Shown here: positions 1 to 5,308 of the stretch, one piece after another
How the letters are laid out: every line of letters starts with the position of its first letter
Numbering within the stretch: the first letter of the stretch is position 1
Origin: Lachnospiraceae bacterium UBA4348
Lineage (GTDB): Bacteria > Bacillota > Clostridia > Lachnospirales > Lachnospiraceae
Assembly (NCBI GenBank): GCA_002394165.1
Contig: DGTA01000036.1
Span: 24,043-30,825 of the forward strand
Direction: 5' to 3'
DNA length: 6,783 bases
Program-made: the position numbers and the translations under genes
The notes under the pieces: model-generated
Seen by the model: the letters and a program-made list of their open reading frames with translations, nothing else
Told to the model about the DNA's origin: nothing
Databases searched by the model: none

Positions 1-592
1 TGATGTTCAGGCAGTACTGGTACTGATATTCATAATCAACGATATGTTCACTGTTTTCCATGTCCAGATCCGGATAGTCATTAATATCGACCATCTGGTT
101 GTACTGCATACCCTCGCGGTCGTCGCCGGACCAGTAGGTATCGTCGTCCACCTTCACGTAATCCAGTGCGCAGCCCGGATCATCGGCGATCCCGAAGGCC
201 TTGTTGAAATGATAAATGCCGGCCGGTGTCTGGCCGCACCCCTCGACGTGGTCCTCGTCGGCACAAAGTCCGTTCTTTCCCACAAACCCCGGAGTCGAGA
301 GGATCTGTTTCCACTCGCCGCTGTCATCTCTTTCATGCATCGAAACAAAAGCCGTGGTCCTGTCCATGTCCATGGCGGCTACCACAAAAAGCTGGGTAAC
401 CTCTTCATCCTGCGCACTGGGAAGCGCTTTCACCCAGTCCGGAGAATCGACCTCGTGCTGAATAGAAGCATGCAGCTGATCATTTACCTGACTGTCCAGA
501 GACATCTCATCCTCCTGTGCCATGCAGCCTGCCGTAAGGGTCAGACCAAGCAGTAATGCCGATCCAAGTATTGTAAATATTCTTTTTTTCAT
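1..592 (-). CDS. L,D-transpeptidase (YkuD-like) lipoprotein, 3' end cut by window edge
   Basis: The reading frame is open from ATG at 592 to the left edge: 197 codons and no stop. An N-terminal KKR, a hydrophobic stretch (about 5-20) and the lipobox LTAGC (Cys23) indicate a lipid-anchored extracytoplasmic protein. From about residue 65 it resembles L,D-transpeptidase catalytic domains: GKNGL (105-109), the hallmark TPAGIYHF (122-129), FGI (133-135) and a YW pair (153-154). The family cross-links peptidoglycan stem peptides through a catalytic Cys in a C-terminal HGC or TAGC-like motif; that motif would lie beyond the edge, so catalysis cannot be confirmed. Cysteines at 110, 119, 141 and 194 are notable for an exported Gram-positive protein. 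A GGAGGA ribosome site (599-604) sits 6 bases before the ATG. The gene follows the thioredoxin gene by 39 bases, probably in one operon. The family call is by motif recognition; a non-catalytic YkuD-like protein is possible. Confidence 0.82.
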   Translation of the reverse strand, partial: MKKRIFTILGSALLLGLTLTAGCMAQEDEMSLDSQVNDQLHASIQHEVDSPDWVKALPSAQDEEVTQLFVVAAMDMDRTTAFVSMHERDDSGEWKQILSTPGFVGKNGLCADEDHVEGCGQTPAGIYHFNKAFGIADDPGCALDYVKVDDDTYWSGDDREGMQYNQMVDINDYPDLDMENSEHIVDYEYQYQYCLNI

Positions 593-631
593 TTTCAGTC
601 CTCCTTTTATCTCCTCGAATTGTTTTTCCTG

Positions 632-1723
632 TTATTCCACAATGGCCAGTGCCTGTGCCAGAGCCTGGGGATACCAGTCCGGATCAGCGCCGATGACCGG
701 TTCCAGAAGCAGCTTTCCTTCGCTGTCTACAAAATAGGAAGTGGGAAACGCCGAGATCGCGAACATCTCATCCACCCCCTCCGGAGCGGCTATGTTCAGG
801 TAATCGGCGCCGGCCTCAGCCAGTATGCTGAGCGCTTCCTGTGCTTTTCCTTCCTGATCCGCATCGTGGCAGATGCCGATTATCCGGCAGCCCTGCGCCT
901 CAAAATCCTCTGCCATCTCAGCCAGCTCAGGCAGCTCGCCGACGCAGGGGCCGCACCAGGTTGCCCAGATATTGATCATCGTGACCTTATGGCCGGCAAA
1001 GATCTCACTGCTTGTGATCACATTTCCATCCAGGTCAGTCGTCGCAAAGGAGATCCTGCTTCCGACGCCAAGTACCGCCGGCCACTCGGGCTCGCTCATC
1101 GTCAAAGCTCCAAGGAAAAGATCTTTGTCCGTATAAAGGCTGACAAACTCATCGTAAAGGCCGCCCATATTCTCCCGGAATCTGTCCTTCTCTTCCTCAA
1201 GCTGTGCGTACTGCGCCACGTAGAAGACCGTATCGCCGTCCCTGCCGACCTCTTCCATCCAGGCGAAATTGTCTCCGTGGATCCCGTTGTTGTCTTCTAG
1301 GTATTCTCTCAGTTCTTCCTCGCTGCGGTTCTTAACCGAATAGATATTGAACAGTGTACCCTTCTCATATCCGCTCATCCAGCCGGTCACCGGCGCCTCG
1401 GGCGGCTCTTCTTCCTCCGCAAGTGCCGACATGAATTCGCCCTGGTATACCATATAATCATTGACCTGTTCCGGATGCAGGGCATAATACTGCACTTCTA
1501 TCGCCATGATATCATCCTCCGGAAATGAGACCGGCAAGTCCAACAGGCCTTCCAGGTTCCGGTATTTTTCAGGAGTCTCGAAGCGGATGCCGAACTCTTC
1601 GGATTCGATCACAGAACCCTCTGCCTCCTCTGCGGCGGCCTCTCCGGCCGTATACACGGTCGTCAGACCAAGCAGCGCCGTCAGGCACATCACGGTCCTA
1701 AACCATTTTCTTTTCAAAATCAT
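632..1723 (-). CDS. Exported TlpA/ResA-like thiol-disulfide oxidoreductase with an N-terminal extra domain
   Basis: 363 residues. A signal peptide or anchor (KRKW, then hydrophobic 8-25, then GEAAA with likely cleavage near 31) places it outside the membrane. Residues about 218-363 form a thioredoxin fold of the TlpA/ResA group: TTDLDG strand region (228-233), NIWATW, the active site WCGPC (256-260; bases 944-958), and the cis-proline in FPTSYF (Pro327). Family members reduce or exchange disulfides in exported proteins, for example in cytochrome c maturation or sporulation. Residues 38-215 form a separate acidic domain that I do not recognise; plain TlpA proteins are roughly half this length. 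Two further cysteines (279, 285) lie in the thioredoxin domain. The start ATG has AGGAG (1736-1740) 12 bases upstream, which is rather far, but an in-frame TAG lies just upstream and no better start is seen. It is followed 39 bases later by the L,D-transpeptidase gene, a plausible substrate. Its promoter is probably the extended -10 at 1780-1788. Confidence 0.9.
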   Translation of the reverse strand: MILKRKWFRTVMCLTALLGLTTVYTAGEAAAEEAEGSVIESEEFGIRFETPEKYRNLEGLLDLPVSFPEDDIMAIEVQYYALHPEQVNDYMVYQGEFMSALAEEEEPPEAPVTGWMSGYEKGTLFNIYSVKNRSEEELREYLEDNNGIHGDNFAWMEEVGRDGDTVFYVAQYAQLEEEKDRFRENMGGLYDEFVSLYTDKDLFLGALTMSEPEWPAVLGVGSRISFATTDLDGNVITSSEIFAGHKVTMINIWATWCGPCVGELPELAEMAEDFEAQGCRIIGICHDADQEGKAQEALSILAEAGADYLNIAAPEGVDEMFAISAFPTSYFVDSEGKLLLEPVIGADPDWYPQALAQALAIVE

Positions 1724-1779
1724 AGTAATTCTTCGCTCCTACGATGTAAATCCTTTTATTGTTTCCTGATGTCTGTCTC

Positions 1780-1808
1780 ATTATAGCATAAGCGGAGAAA
1801 GCTTTCGG
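1780..1808 (-). promoter_or_regulatory. Extended -10 promoter for the thioredoxin/L,D-transpeptidase pair
   Basis: On the minus strand the sequence reads TGCTATAAT, a perfect TATAAT (1780-1785) with the TG extension (1787-1788). A -35 at 17 bases would be CCGAAA (1803-1808), only 3 of 6 matches, as is common for extended -10 promoters. The start of transcription would be near 1773, giving a leader of about 50 bases before the ATG at 1723. The -35 and spacer lie within the hairpin at 1792-1819. Confidence 0.6.
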
Positions 1809-1819
1809 GCTCTCTCCGC
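1792..1819 (-). terminator. Hairpin downstream of the SH3 gene, probable weak terminator
   Basis: GCGGAGA (1792-1798) pairs with TCTCCGC (1813-1819), followed by one A/C mismatch and three more pairs (AGC with GCT) around a 6-base loop. It lies 52 bases past the SH3 gene stop. On the minus strand the following bases are TTATGCTATAAT, only moderately T-rich, so termination may be partial. On the plus strand a better T-run (ATTTTT) follows, so it could instead stop antisense transcription. Confidence 0.5.
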
Positions 1820-1870
1820 ATTTTTGATCCGTTTTATTTCTGTTTTGTGCCGGGTCGGCTGCTGGCCTGA

Positions 1871-2428
1871 TCAGAAGATGAAGCCGGCATTCACATAACC
1901 GTTGGTGTTGTACTTCGGAGAGTAGACCCACACATAGCTGCCGGAGGACTGAGAACCGGTCACCAGAACCGTGTCGCCGCTGTGAAGCTTGCCGATCTCG
2001 TTGGAAGCGTCGAAAGAAGGAGCGGTGCGAAGCGCCAGGTATCCGTCCACGCTGACGGTCTTCCATCCGTCCGTACTCTTTACTGCGTTCTGTGCCTTCT
2101 GGCTGAAGGAAACGTTGTTATCAAAGTAATTCTTTACAGAAGCATTGTTGTTCGCCGGAGCAGTGTAGCTCGCGCCGATATTTCCGCCGTGGATGTAACC
2201 GGTGGTGCCGTTGTAAACGACTTTGTCCCAGCCGTTCTCGGAACCGATCACGTCAACCTTTGCGCCGGCCGGAACCGAACCGATCACGGAAGCGCTGGTC
2301 GTGGGACCGTTGCGGAAGTTCATGCCTGTCTGTACGTACTGTGTATTAGCAAGTGCTGCTGCTGAAGAAGCGAAAACGCCGATTGCCATTGCTGCGCCGA
2401 TAACGAAATTTCTGATTGTCTTTTTCAT
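1871..2428 (-). CDS. Secreted protein with two bacterial SH3 (SH3b) domains
   Basis: 185 residues. A classic signal peptide (KKTIR, hydrophobic 8-25, cleavage motif ALA after residue 27) is followed by SH3b domain 1 (about 30-84; the typical start MNFRNGPTTSASVIGSV and the end GYIHGGNI), an Asn-rich linker (about 86-125) and SH3b domain 2 (about 128-185; YLALRTAPSFDASNEIGKL and the end GYVNAGFIF). SH3b domains usually bind peptidoglycan or recognise wall peptides. There is no hydrolase, NlpC/P60 or amidase domain, so this is a binding module without a visible enzyme, perhaps a wall-associated or accessory protein. The start is supported by AAAGGA (2438-2443) 9 bases before the ATG. A promoter at 2453-2481 and a terminator on each side suggest a separate transcript. 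Identity as a tandem SH3b protein is firm; its biological role is not known from the sequence. Confidence 0.93.
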   Translation of the reverse strand: MKKTIRNFVIGAAMAIGVFASSAAALANTQYVQTGMNFRNGPTTSASVIGSVPAGAKVDVIGSENGWDKVVYNGTTGYIHGGNIGASYTAPANNNASVKNYFDNNVSFSQKAQNAVKSTDGWKTVSVDGYLALRTAPSFDASNEIGKLHSGDTVLVTGSQSSGSYVWVYSPKYNTNGYVNAGFIF

Positions 2429-2452
2429 GATGTATTTTCCTTTCTGTAAGCG

Positions 2453-2481
2453 ATTGTATTTTAATTGAAGTATTTTGTCTG
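2453..2481 (-). promoter_or_regulatory. Probable sigma-A-type promoter of the SH3 gene
   Basis: Read on the minus strand: -35 CAGACA (2476-2481, 4 of 6), a 17-base spacer, and -10 TACAAT (2453-2458, 5 of 6). The start of transcription would be near 2446, leaving an 18-base leader that still contains the AAAGGA ribosome site. Upstream lie A-tracts (see findings). Inferred by eye only. Confidence 0.5.
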
Positions 2482-2551
2482 TGTTTTTGTTGTTGTTTTT
2501 GTCGTTCTGAATTCATATACGGCAGGCGGAAAGGATATCCACAAAAAACCG

Positions 2552-2580
2552 AAAAAAAGTCCGGCTCGTCAGCCGGACTT
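2552..2580 (-). terminator. Intrinsic terminator of nfo
   Basis: Minus strand: AAGTCCGGCT, loop GACG, AGCCGGACTT, that is, a perfect 10-base stem with a 4-base loop, running directly into a T-run (2552-2558 on the plus strand is all A). The nfo stop codon (2569-2571) forms part of the loop and stem, so the last codons of nfo make the left arm. The plus-strand side has no T-run, so it works in one direction. Confidence 0.93.
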
Positions 2581-3405
2581 CATCCAGTTCTTTACGGTGC
2601 GTATCTCCTCCATATACCCCTCATCATCATTCGGTGTCTCCAGGATAAAGGGCAGTCCCTCAAGCTTCGGATGCAATGCGATCCTCTTCATCGCTTCCAT
2701 GCCGAGCTCTCCCCGGCCGAGCTTTTCATGGCGGTCCTTATGCGAACCGCGCTCATTTTTGCTGTCATTAAAGTGCACGGCCTTAAGCCTGTCAAGGCCG
2801 ATCACGTCATCAAAATGCTGCAGCACTCCGTCAAGGTCATCTACGATATCATAGCCTGCGTCCCAGGTATGGCACGTGTCAAAACAGACCCCCATCTTAT
2901 TCGGGCATTCCACCCTGTCGATGATCTCCCGCAGTTCTTCAAAGGTGCCGCCGATTTCCGTCCCCTTTCCGGCCATGGTCTCCAGCAGTACGGTCGTTCT
3001 CATATCTGTCCGGAGCACCCGGTTTAACGCATCAGCGATCTGGCGGATCCCCGTCTCCGTCCCCTGCCCCGTATGGGCACCGGGATGAAAGTTATAATAA
3101 TTCCCGGGGACCATTTCCATGCGCTCAAGATCTTTGGAAAGCATATCCAGTCCGTTTTCGCGCGTCTCTTCTTTCGCCGAGCAGAGGTTCATCGTATAGC
3201 TGCCGTGAGCAGCCAGCGGTCCGAAGTTCTCTTTTTTCAGGTGTGCAAGCAGTGCCTCCACATCTTCCGGGCAGACGGGCTTTGTCCTGCCGCCCCGCGG
3301 GTTCCTGGTAAACCATGCAAAAGTGTTTCCGCCAAACCGGCTCATCGTTTTTCCCATGGCTTCATAGCCGTCTGTTACTGACAGGTGGCAGCCGATATAG
3401 ATCAT
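2569..3405 (-). CDS. nfo: Deoxyribonuclease IV (endonuclease IV, AP endonuclease)
   Basis: 278 residues, the usual length. This cytoplasmic DNA repair enzyme of the AP endonuclease 2 family cleaves the backbone 5' of abasic sites in base excision repair, using three zinc ions. All nine expected metal ligands are visible: His67 (AAHGSY), His107 (NFHPG), Glu142 (LLETMAG), Asp176 and His179 (signature GVCFDTCH), His211 (AVHFNDSK), Asp224 and His226 (KDRHE) and Glu256 (LETP). I chose the second of two adjacent ATG codons: AAAGGAG (3411-3417) is 5 bases from it but only 2 bases from the first ATG (3408). The small gene upstream ends 64 bases before, with no terminator between, so the two may be cotranscribed. 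Stop codon and terminator overlap. No sign of damage or transfer. Confidence 0.97.
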   Translation of the reverse strand: MIYIGCHLSVTDGYEAMGKTMSRFGGNTFAWFTRNPRGGRTKPVCPEDVEALLAHLKKENFGPLAAHGSYTMNLCSAKEETRENGLDMLSKDLERMEMVPGNYYNFHPGAHTGQGTETGIRQIADALNRVLRTDMRTTVLLETMAGKGTEIGGTFEELREIIDRVECPNKMGVCFDTCHTWDAGYDIVDDLDGVLQHFDDVIGLDRLKAVHFNDSKNERGSHKDRHEKLGRGELGMEAMKRIALHPKLEGLPFILETPNDDEGYMEEIRTVKNWMKSG

Positions 3406-3410
3406 CATTT

Positions 3411-3417
3411 CTCCTTT
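3411..3417 (-). promoter_or_regulatory. Ribosome binding site deciding the nfo start
   Basis: AAAGGAG on the minus strand. The two candidate starts are the neighbouring ATG codons at 3408 and 3405; spacing is 2 and 5 bases, so the second is favoured. This also gives the usual endonuclease IV N-terminus MIYIGCHLS. Confidence 0.7.
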
Positions 3418-3469
3418 CCGGATAAGTCTTCGGATCCGTTAAGACAACACCGGAAGGCACCGGCCGTCA

Positions 3470-3580
3470 TTATTCTTTATTATCGATCTTTTTAATAAGA
3501 TAGTCCAGTACCTGGTCTTTCGGAATATCAAGTACTTCCCCCAACTCCCCGTAAAGGACGGTATCCCCTTTGTTATACAT
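3470..3580 (-). CDS. Small 36-residue protein with a CarD-like N-terminal sequence, unknown function
   Basis: I do not recognise this as a named family. It reads MYNKGDTVLYGELGEVLDI followed by a charged, probably helical tail (PKDQVLDYLIKK and IDNKE). The frame is open upstream to an ATG at 3664, but that extension would run through a terminator hairpin, and the internal ATG at 3580 has an excellent AAGGAG (3587-3592) at 6 bases, so the short form is chosen. The first 19 residues resemble the start of CarD/CdnL-type RNA polymerase-binding domains as I recall them in clostridia (MY.VGD.VLYG..GV..V.DI), but the rest of such a domain is missing. No signal peptide, membrane segment or cysteine. 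nfo follows after 64 bases. It may be a genuine small protein, a remnant of a CarD-like gene, or a leader peptide. Confidence 0.55.
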   Translation of the reverse strand: MYNKGDTVLYGELGEVLDIPKDQVLDYLIKKIDNKE

Positions 3581-3586
3581 TTGCTT

Positions 3587-3592
3587 CTCCTT
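3587..3592 (-). promoter_or_regulatory. Ribosome binding site of the 36-codon gene
   Basis: AAGGAG on the minus strand, 6 bases (AAGCAA) before the ATG at 3580. This strong site is the main reason to accept the short reading frame and to reject the 64-codon version beginning at 3664. Confidence 0.7.
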
Positions 3593-3600
3593 CTTCCGGA

Positions 3601-3609
3601 ATTTTATCA
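3601..3609 (-). promoter_or_regulatory. Possible extended -10 promoter for the small gene and nfo
   Basis: Minus strand TGATAAAAT: -10 TAAAAT (3601-3606, 5 of 6) with a TG extension. It begins 5 bases past the T-run of the upstream terminator; no good -35 is seen (GGCTGC at 17 bases). The start near 3594 would leave a short leader holding the AAGGAG. It is one of two candidate promoters for this unit. Confidence 0.35.
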
Positions 3610-3614
3610 GGCAT

Positions 3615-3660
3615 AAAAAACGTGCAGCCTCAACTGGATTTACGCAGTTTCTGCTACACG
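3615..3660 (-). terminator. Intrinsic terminator between the YdcF gene and the small gene
   Basis: Minus strand: CGTGTAGC (3653-3660) pairs with GCTGCACG (3621-3628), 8 pairs with one G-U. After a 3-by-3 internal loop come five more pairs (AACTG with CAGTT) around an 8-base loop. A run of six T follows immediately (3615-3620). It ends the glycosyltransferase/YdcF unit 97 bases past its stop, or acts as an attenuator in the leader of the small gene. Confidence 0.85.
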
Positions 3661-3669
3661 TCATAATCT

Positions 3670-3699
3670 ATAATACTACTGATCACGGCCGGATTTCAA
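3670..3699 (-). promoter_or_regulatory. Promoter-like element upstream of the terminator
   Basis: Minus strand TTGAAA (3694-3699, 5 of 6), an 18-base spacer, and TATTAT (3670-3675, 5 of 6). A transcript starting near 3663 would run straight into the terminator hairpin and end after about 50 bases, unless read-through allows expression of the small gene and nfo. It could be a chance match in the untranslated tail of the YdcF transcript. Confidence 0.4.
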
Positions 3700-3756
3700 A
3701 GGCATTTTTCAACAAAAACCGTCTTCCTCCTTCCCGGCAGGATATCTTTGCAAATG

Positions 3757-5277
3757 TCAGAACATGACATTGGTAACCTGCATGGTGGCCGCTGCGGTAA
3801 AGATCAGAACAGCCAGGTACAGGACCAGCATCTTCCGGTTCGAGAAGAATCCCACACATTCACGGACAAAAGCATTCGGCCAAAACCACCATTTCGTCCT
3901 CGCACCGAGCCCTTCCGCCGCAAGACCGACTTTGTTGGCCAGGATGCCGCTTCTCATCACATGGTAATTGGTCGTCACAAAGCAGACCTTTGCGCAGGCC
4001 GGATCCGGGTCCCTTCCGTCTATGACTTCTTTGCTGAACTTCATATTCTGGAAAGTATTGACAGAACGGTCTTCCAAGATCACCTTTTCGATAGGGATAT
4101 CTGTCTGTGCTATATAATTTCTCATCGCTTCCGCTTCGGGCATCGGCTCATTGGGGCCTTGTCCGCCGGAGGGGATGATGAATGCTTCCTTTCCCGTTTC
4201 CCGCTTCTGCATACGCCAGAAATCAAGGGCTTTATCGACTCTCGCTTTCAGAAGAGGAGTAAGCGTCCCGTCTTTCCTGAAGCCGCAGCCAAGGATCAGG
4301 ATATAGTCACGGTCCGGATCCGGCCTGTGCTTTGCAGCTCTGATCCCGCAGATGATGATACTGAGCAGGATGCACTCTCCGTAGGTGAACACAAGCCCGA
4401 CCGTATTTCTTAAGATCGAGAGCTCCCTCATGCCATCATAAGTAAAGTCGTACGAATACAACAGTCTGGACGCTGCATAGGTCCCGGCTCCGGCTCCGAT
4501 CATGATCAGGCCCAGAAGGATGCCCAGTACGTTCCGAAAGCGGGGAGGCTCATGCCTCAAAAGAGCGATATTGCTGACGATCAGGGAAATGCTGAACGCA
4601 AGCAGCCAGGGGCGGGAAGCGGCAAACAGTTTTTTCCCGGCCTCGGCAAAATTCAGCGCCAGCACCCATACAGGATACGAAACATCATTGGACAGATGCC
4701 TCAGATAGTAAGGAATCGCGAAGCATAAGAGCACACCGGAAAAGATCATGACCCCGCACGTAAAGATCGCTTCATTGGAATTCTCCAGAGGCCCCCTAAG
4801 CCGCAGGAAACCGGTCAGCATTATGAGAAAAACGCCGGTCAGAAACACCAGTGAGAAAAGCAGGACAAATTCACTCCCCGTAAAGCTTCCGGTCACAAAT
4901 GAAAAAGCCAGTCCCATCCATCCTACCAGGATAACATCAAACGTCCGTTCCAGGCCGTCCGGGCCCATCACTGACATTGCATACTGCCCCGGTTTTTCAG
5001 GCAGCAGGGAGATACTCACAATACTCAGTTCTTCCTCCGCTGTCATGACATAGCAGATCTCATACGATTCCACGGGAATCTCTTCATCTTCCCACGTGAT
5101 CTCGATATCAGAGTTTTTCAGCTTTTCATCCGGTCCCGCGATCGGCAGGTCTACAACGATGCGTCTGTGACCCGACAGCCACAGGACAAAACACAGCACA
5201 AGCAGCACAGCGCTCAGGCATACGAATTGCAGGATGATGCTTTTTTTTGCACTTTTTGATGACTCGAACCTTCTCAA
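3757..5277 (-). CDS. YdcF/DUF218 family protein with large N-terminal membrane region
   Basis: 506 residues. Predicted order by eye: TM1 (13-35); a beta-rich, probably exported domain (37-113); membrane segments near 137-158, 171-190, 222-241, 248-268 and 291-312; the DUF218 domain (about 325-475: YILILGCGFRKDGTLTPLLK, IPSGGQGPNEPMPEAEAM, EDRSVNTFQNM, FVTTNYHVMRS); and a last segment (483-500). DUF218 proteins such as SanA and ElyC act in envelope or lipid-carrier metabolism; the chemistry is uncertain. The conserved SGG, the Glu/Ala-rich EAEAM and the NT..N motifs are intact. The start codon is TTG with AAAGGGA (5284-5290) 6 bases upstream; no ATG or GTG in the frame fits, and TM1 needs this start. 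It lies 31 bases after the GtrII-like gene, with no terminator between, so the two are probably one operon. Family assignment is firm, function is not. Confidence 0.88.
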   Translation of the reverse strand: MRRFESSKSAKKSIILQFVCLSAVLLVLCFVLWLSGHRRIVVDLPIAGPDEKLKNSDIEITWEDEEIPVESYEICYVMTAEEELSIVSISLLPEKPGQYAMSVMGPDGLERTFDVILVGWMGLAFSFVTGSFTGSEFVLLFSLVFLTGVFLIMLTGFLRLRGPLENSNEAIFTCGVMIFSGVLLCFAIPYYLRHLSNDVSYPVWVLALNFAEAGKKLFAASRPWLLAFSISLIVSNIALLRHEPPRFRNVLGILLGLIMIGAGAGTYAASRLLYSYDFTYDGMRELSILRNTVGLVFTYGECILLSIIICGIRAAKHRPDPDRDYILILGCGFRKDGTLTPLLKARVDKALDFWRMQKRETGKEAFIIPSGGQGPNEPMPEAEAMRNYIAQTDIPIEKVILEDRSVNTFQNMKFSKEVIDGRDPDPACAKVCFVTTNYHVMRSGILANKVGLAAEGLGARTKWWFWPNAFVRECVGFFSNRKMLVLYLAVLIFTAAATMQVTNVMF

Positions 5278-5283
5278 ACTATT

Positions 5284-5290
5284 TCCCTTT
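5284..5290 (-). promoter_or_regulatory. Ribosome binding site supporting the TTG start of the YdcF gene
   Basis: AAAGGGA on the minus strand, 6 bases before TTG at 5277. It is weaker than the AGGAG sites of the neighbours, which together with TTG suggests modest translation relative to the upstream gene. Confidence 0.5.
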
Positions 5291-5308
5291 ATATTCTGTA
5301 AGCGGTGA

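Noticed and set aside
44..556. Plus-strand 170-codon frame across the left end
   Set aside because: It lies antisense to the L,D-transpeptidase frame, which has a signal peptide, lipobox, ribosome site and family motifs. The plus-strand translation has no recognisable domain.
620..1300. Plus-strand 226-codon frame
   Set aside because: It is the antisense shadow of the thioredoxin gene. No ribosome site and no motif; the WCGPC gene explains the region.
1698..2066. Minus-strand 122-codon frame overlapping the end of the SH3 gene
   Set aside because: It overlaps the SH3 gene and the thioredoxin start, runs through the hairpin and promoter, and is rich in Arg and Ser as expected for an off-frame translation.
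2465..2854. Plus-strand frame whose start looks like a signal peptide (MKYFVCVFVVVFVVLNSYTAGG)
   Set aside because: 
3409..3445. Possible separate nfo promoter TTGTCT with TATCCG at 17 bases
   Set aside because: The -10 matches only 3 of 6 positions, and there is no TG extension; chance match.
3448..3463. Short direct repeat CACCGG-AAGG-CACCGG between the small gene and nfo
   Set aside because: Too short to be a convincing operator, and the possible hairpin has only four strong pairs and no T-run, so it is not a terminator.
3470..3664. 64-codon version of the small gene, starting at ATG 3664
   Set aside because: The extra 28 codons run through the terminator hairpin and T-run, and there is no ribosome site before 3664; the ATG at 3580 has a strong one.
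3748..4413. Plus-strand 221-codon frame
   Set aside because: Antisense to the DUF218 domain, whose conserved motifs are intact on the minus strand.
2444..5302. 11-base match TTCTGTAAGCG found both near 2444 and near 5293
   Set aside because: A match of this length is expected by chance several times in a window of this size, and the contexts differ (promoter region versus intergenic spacer inside an operon).
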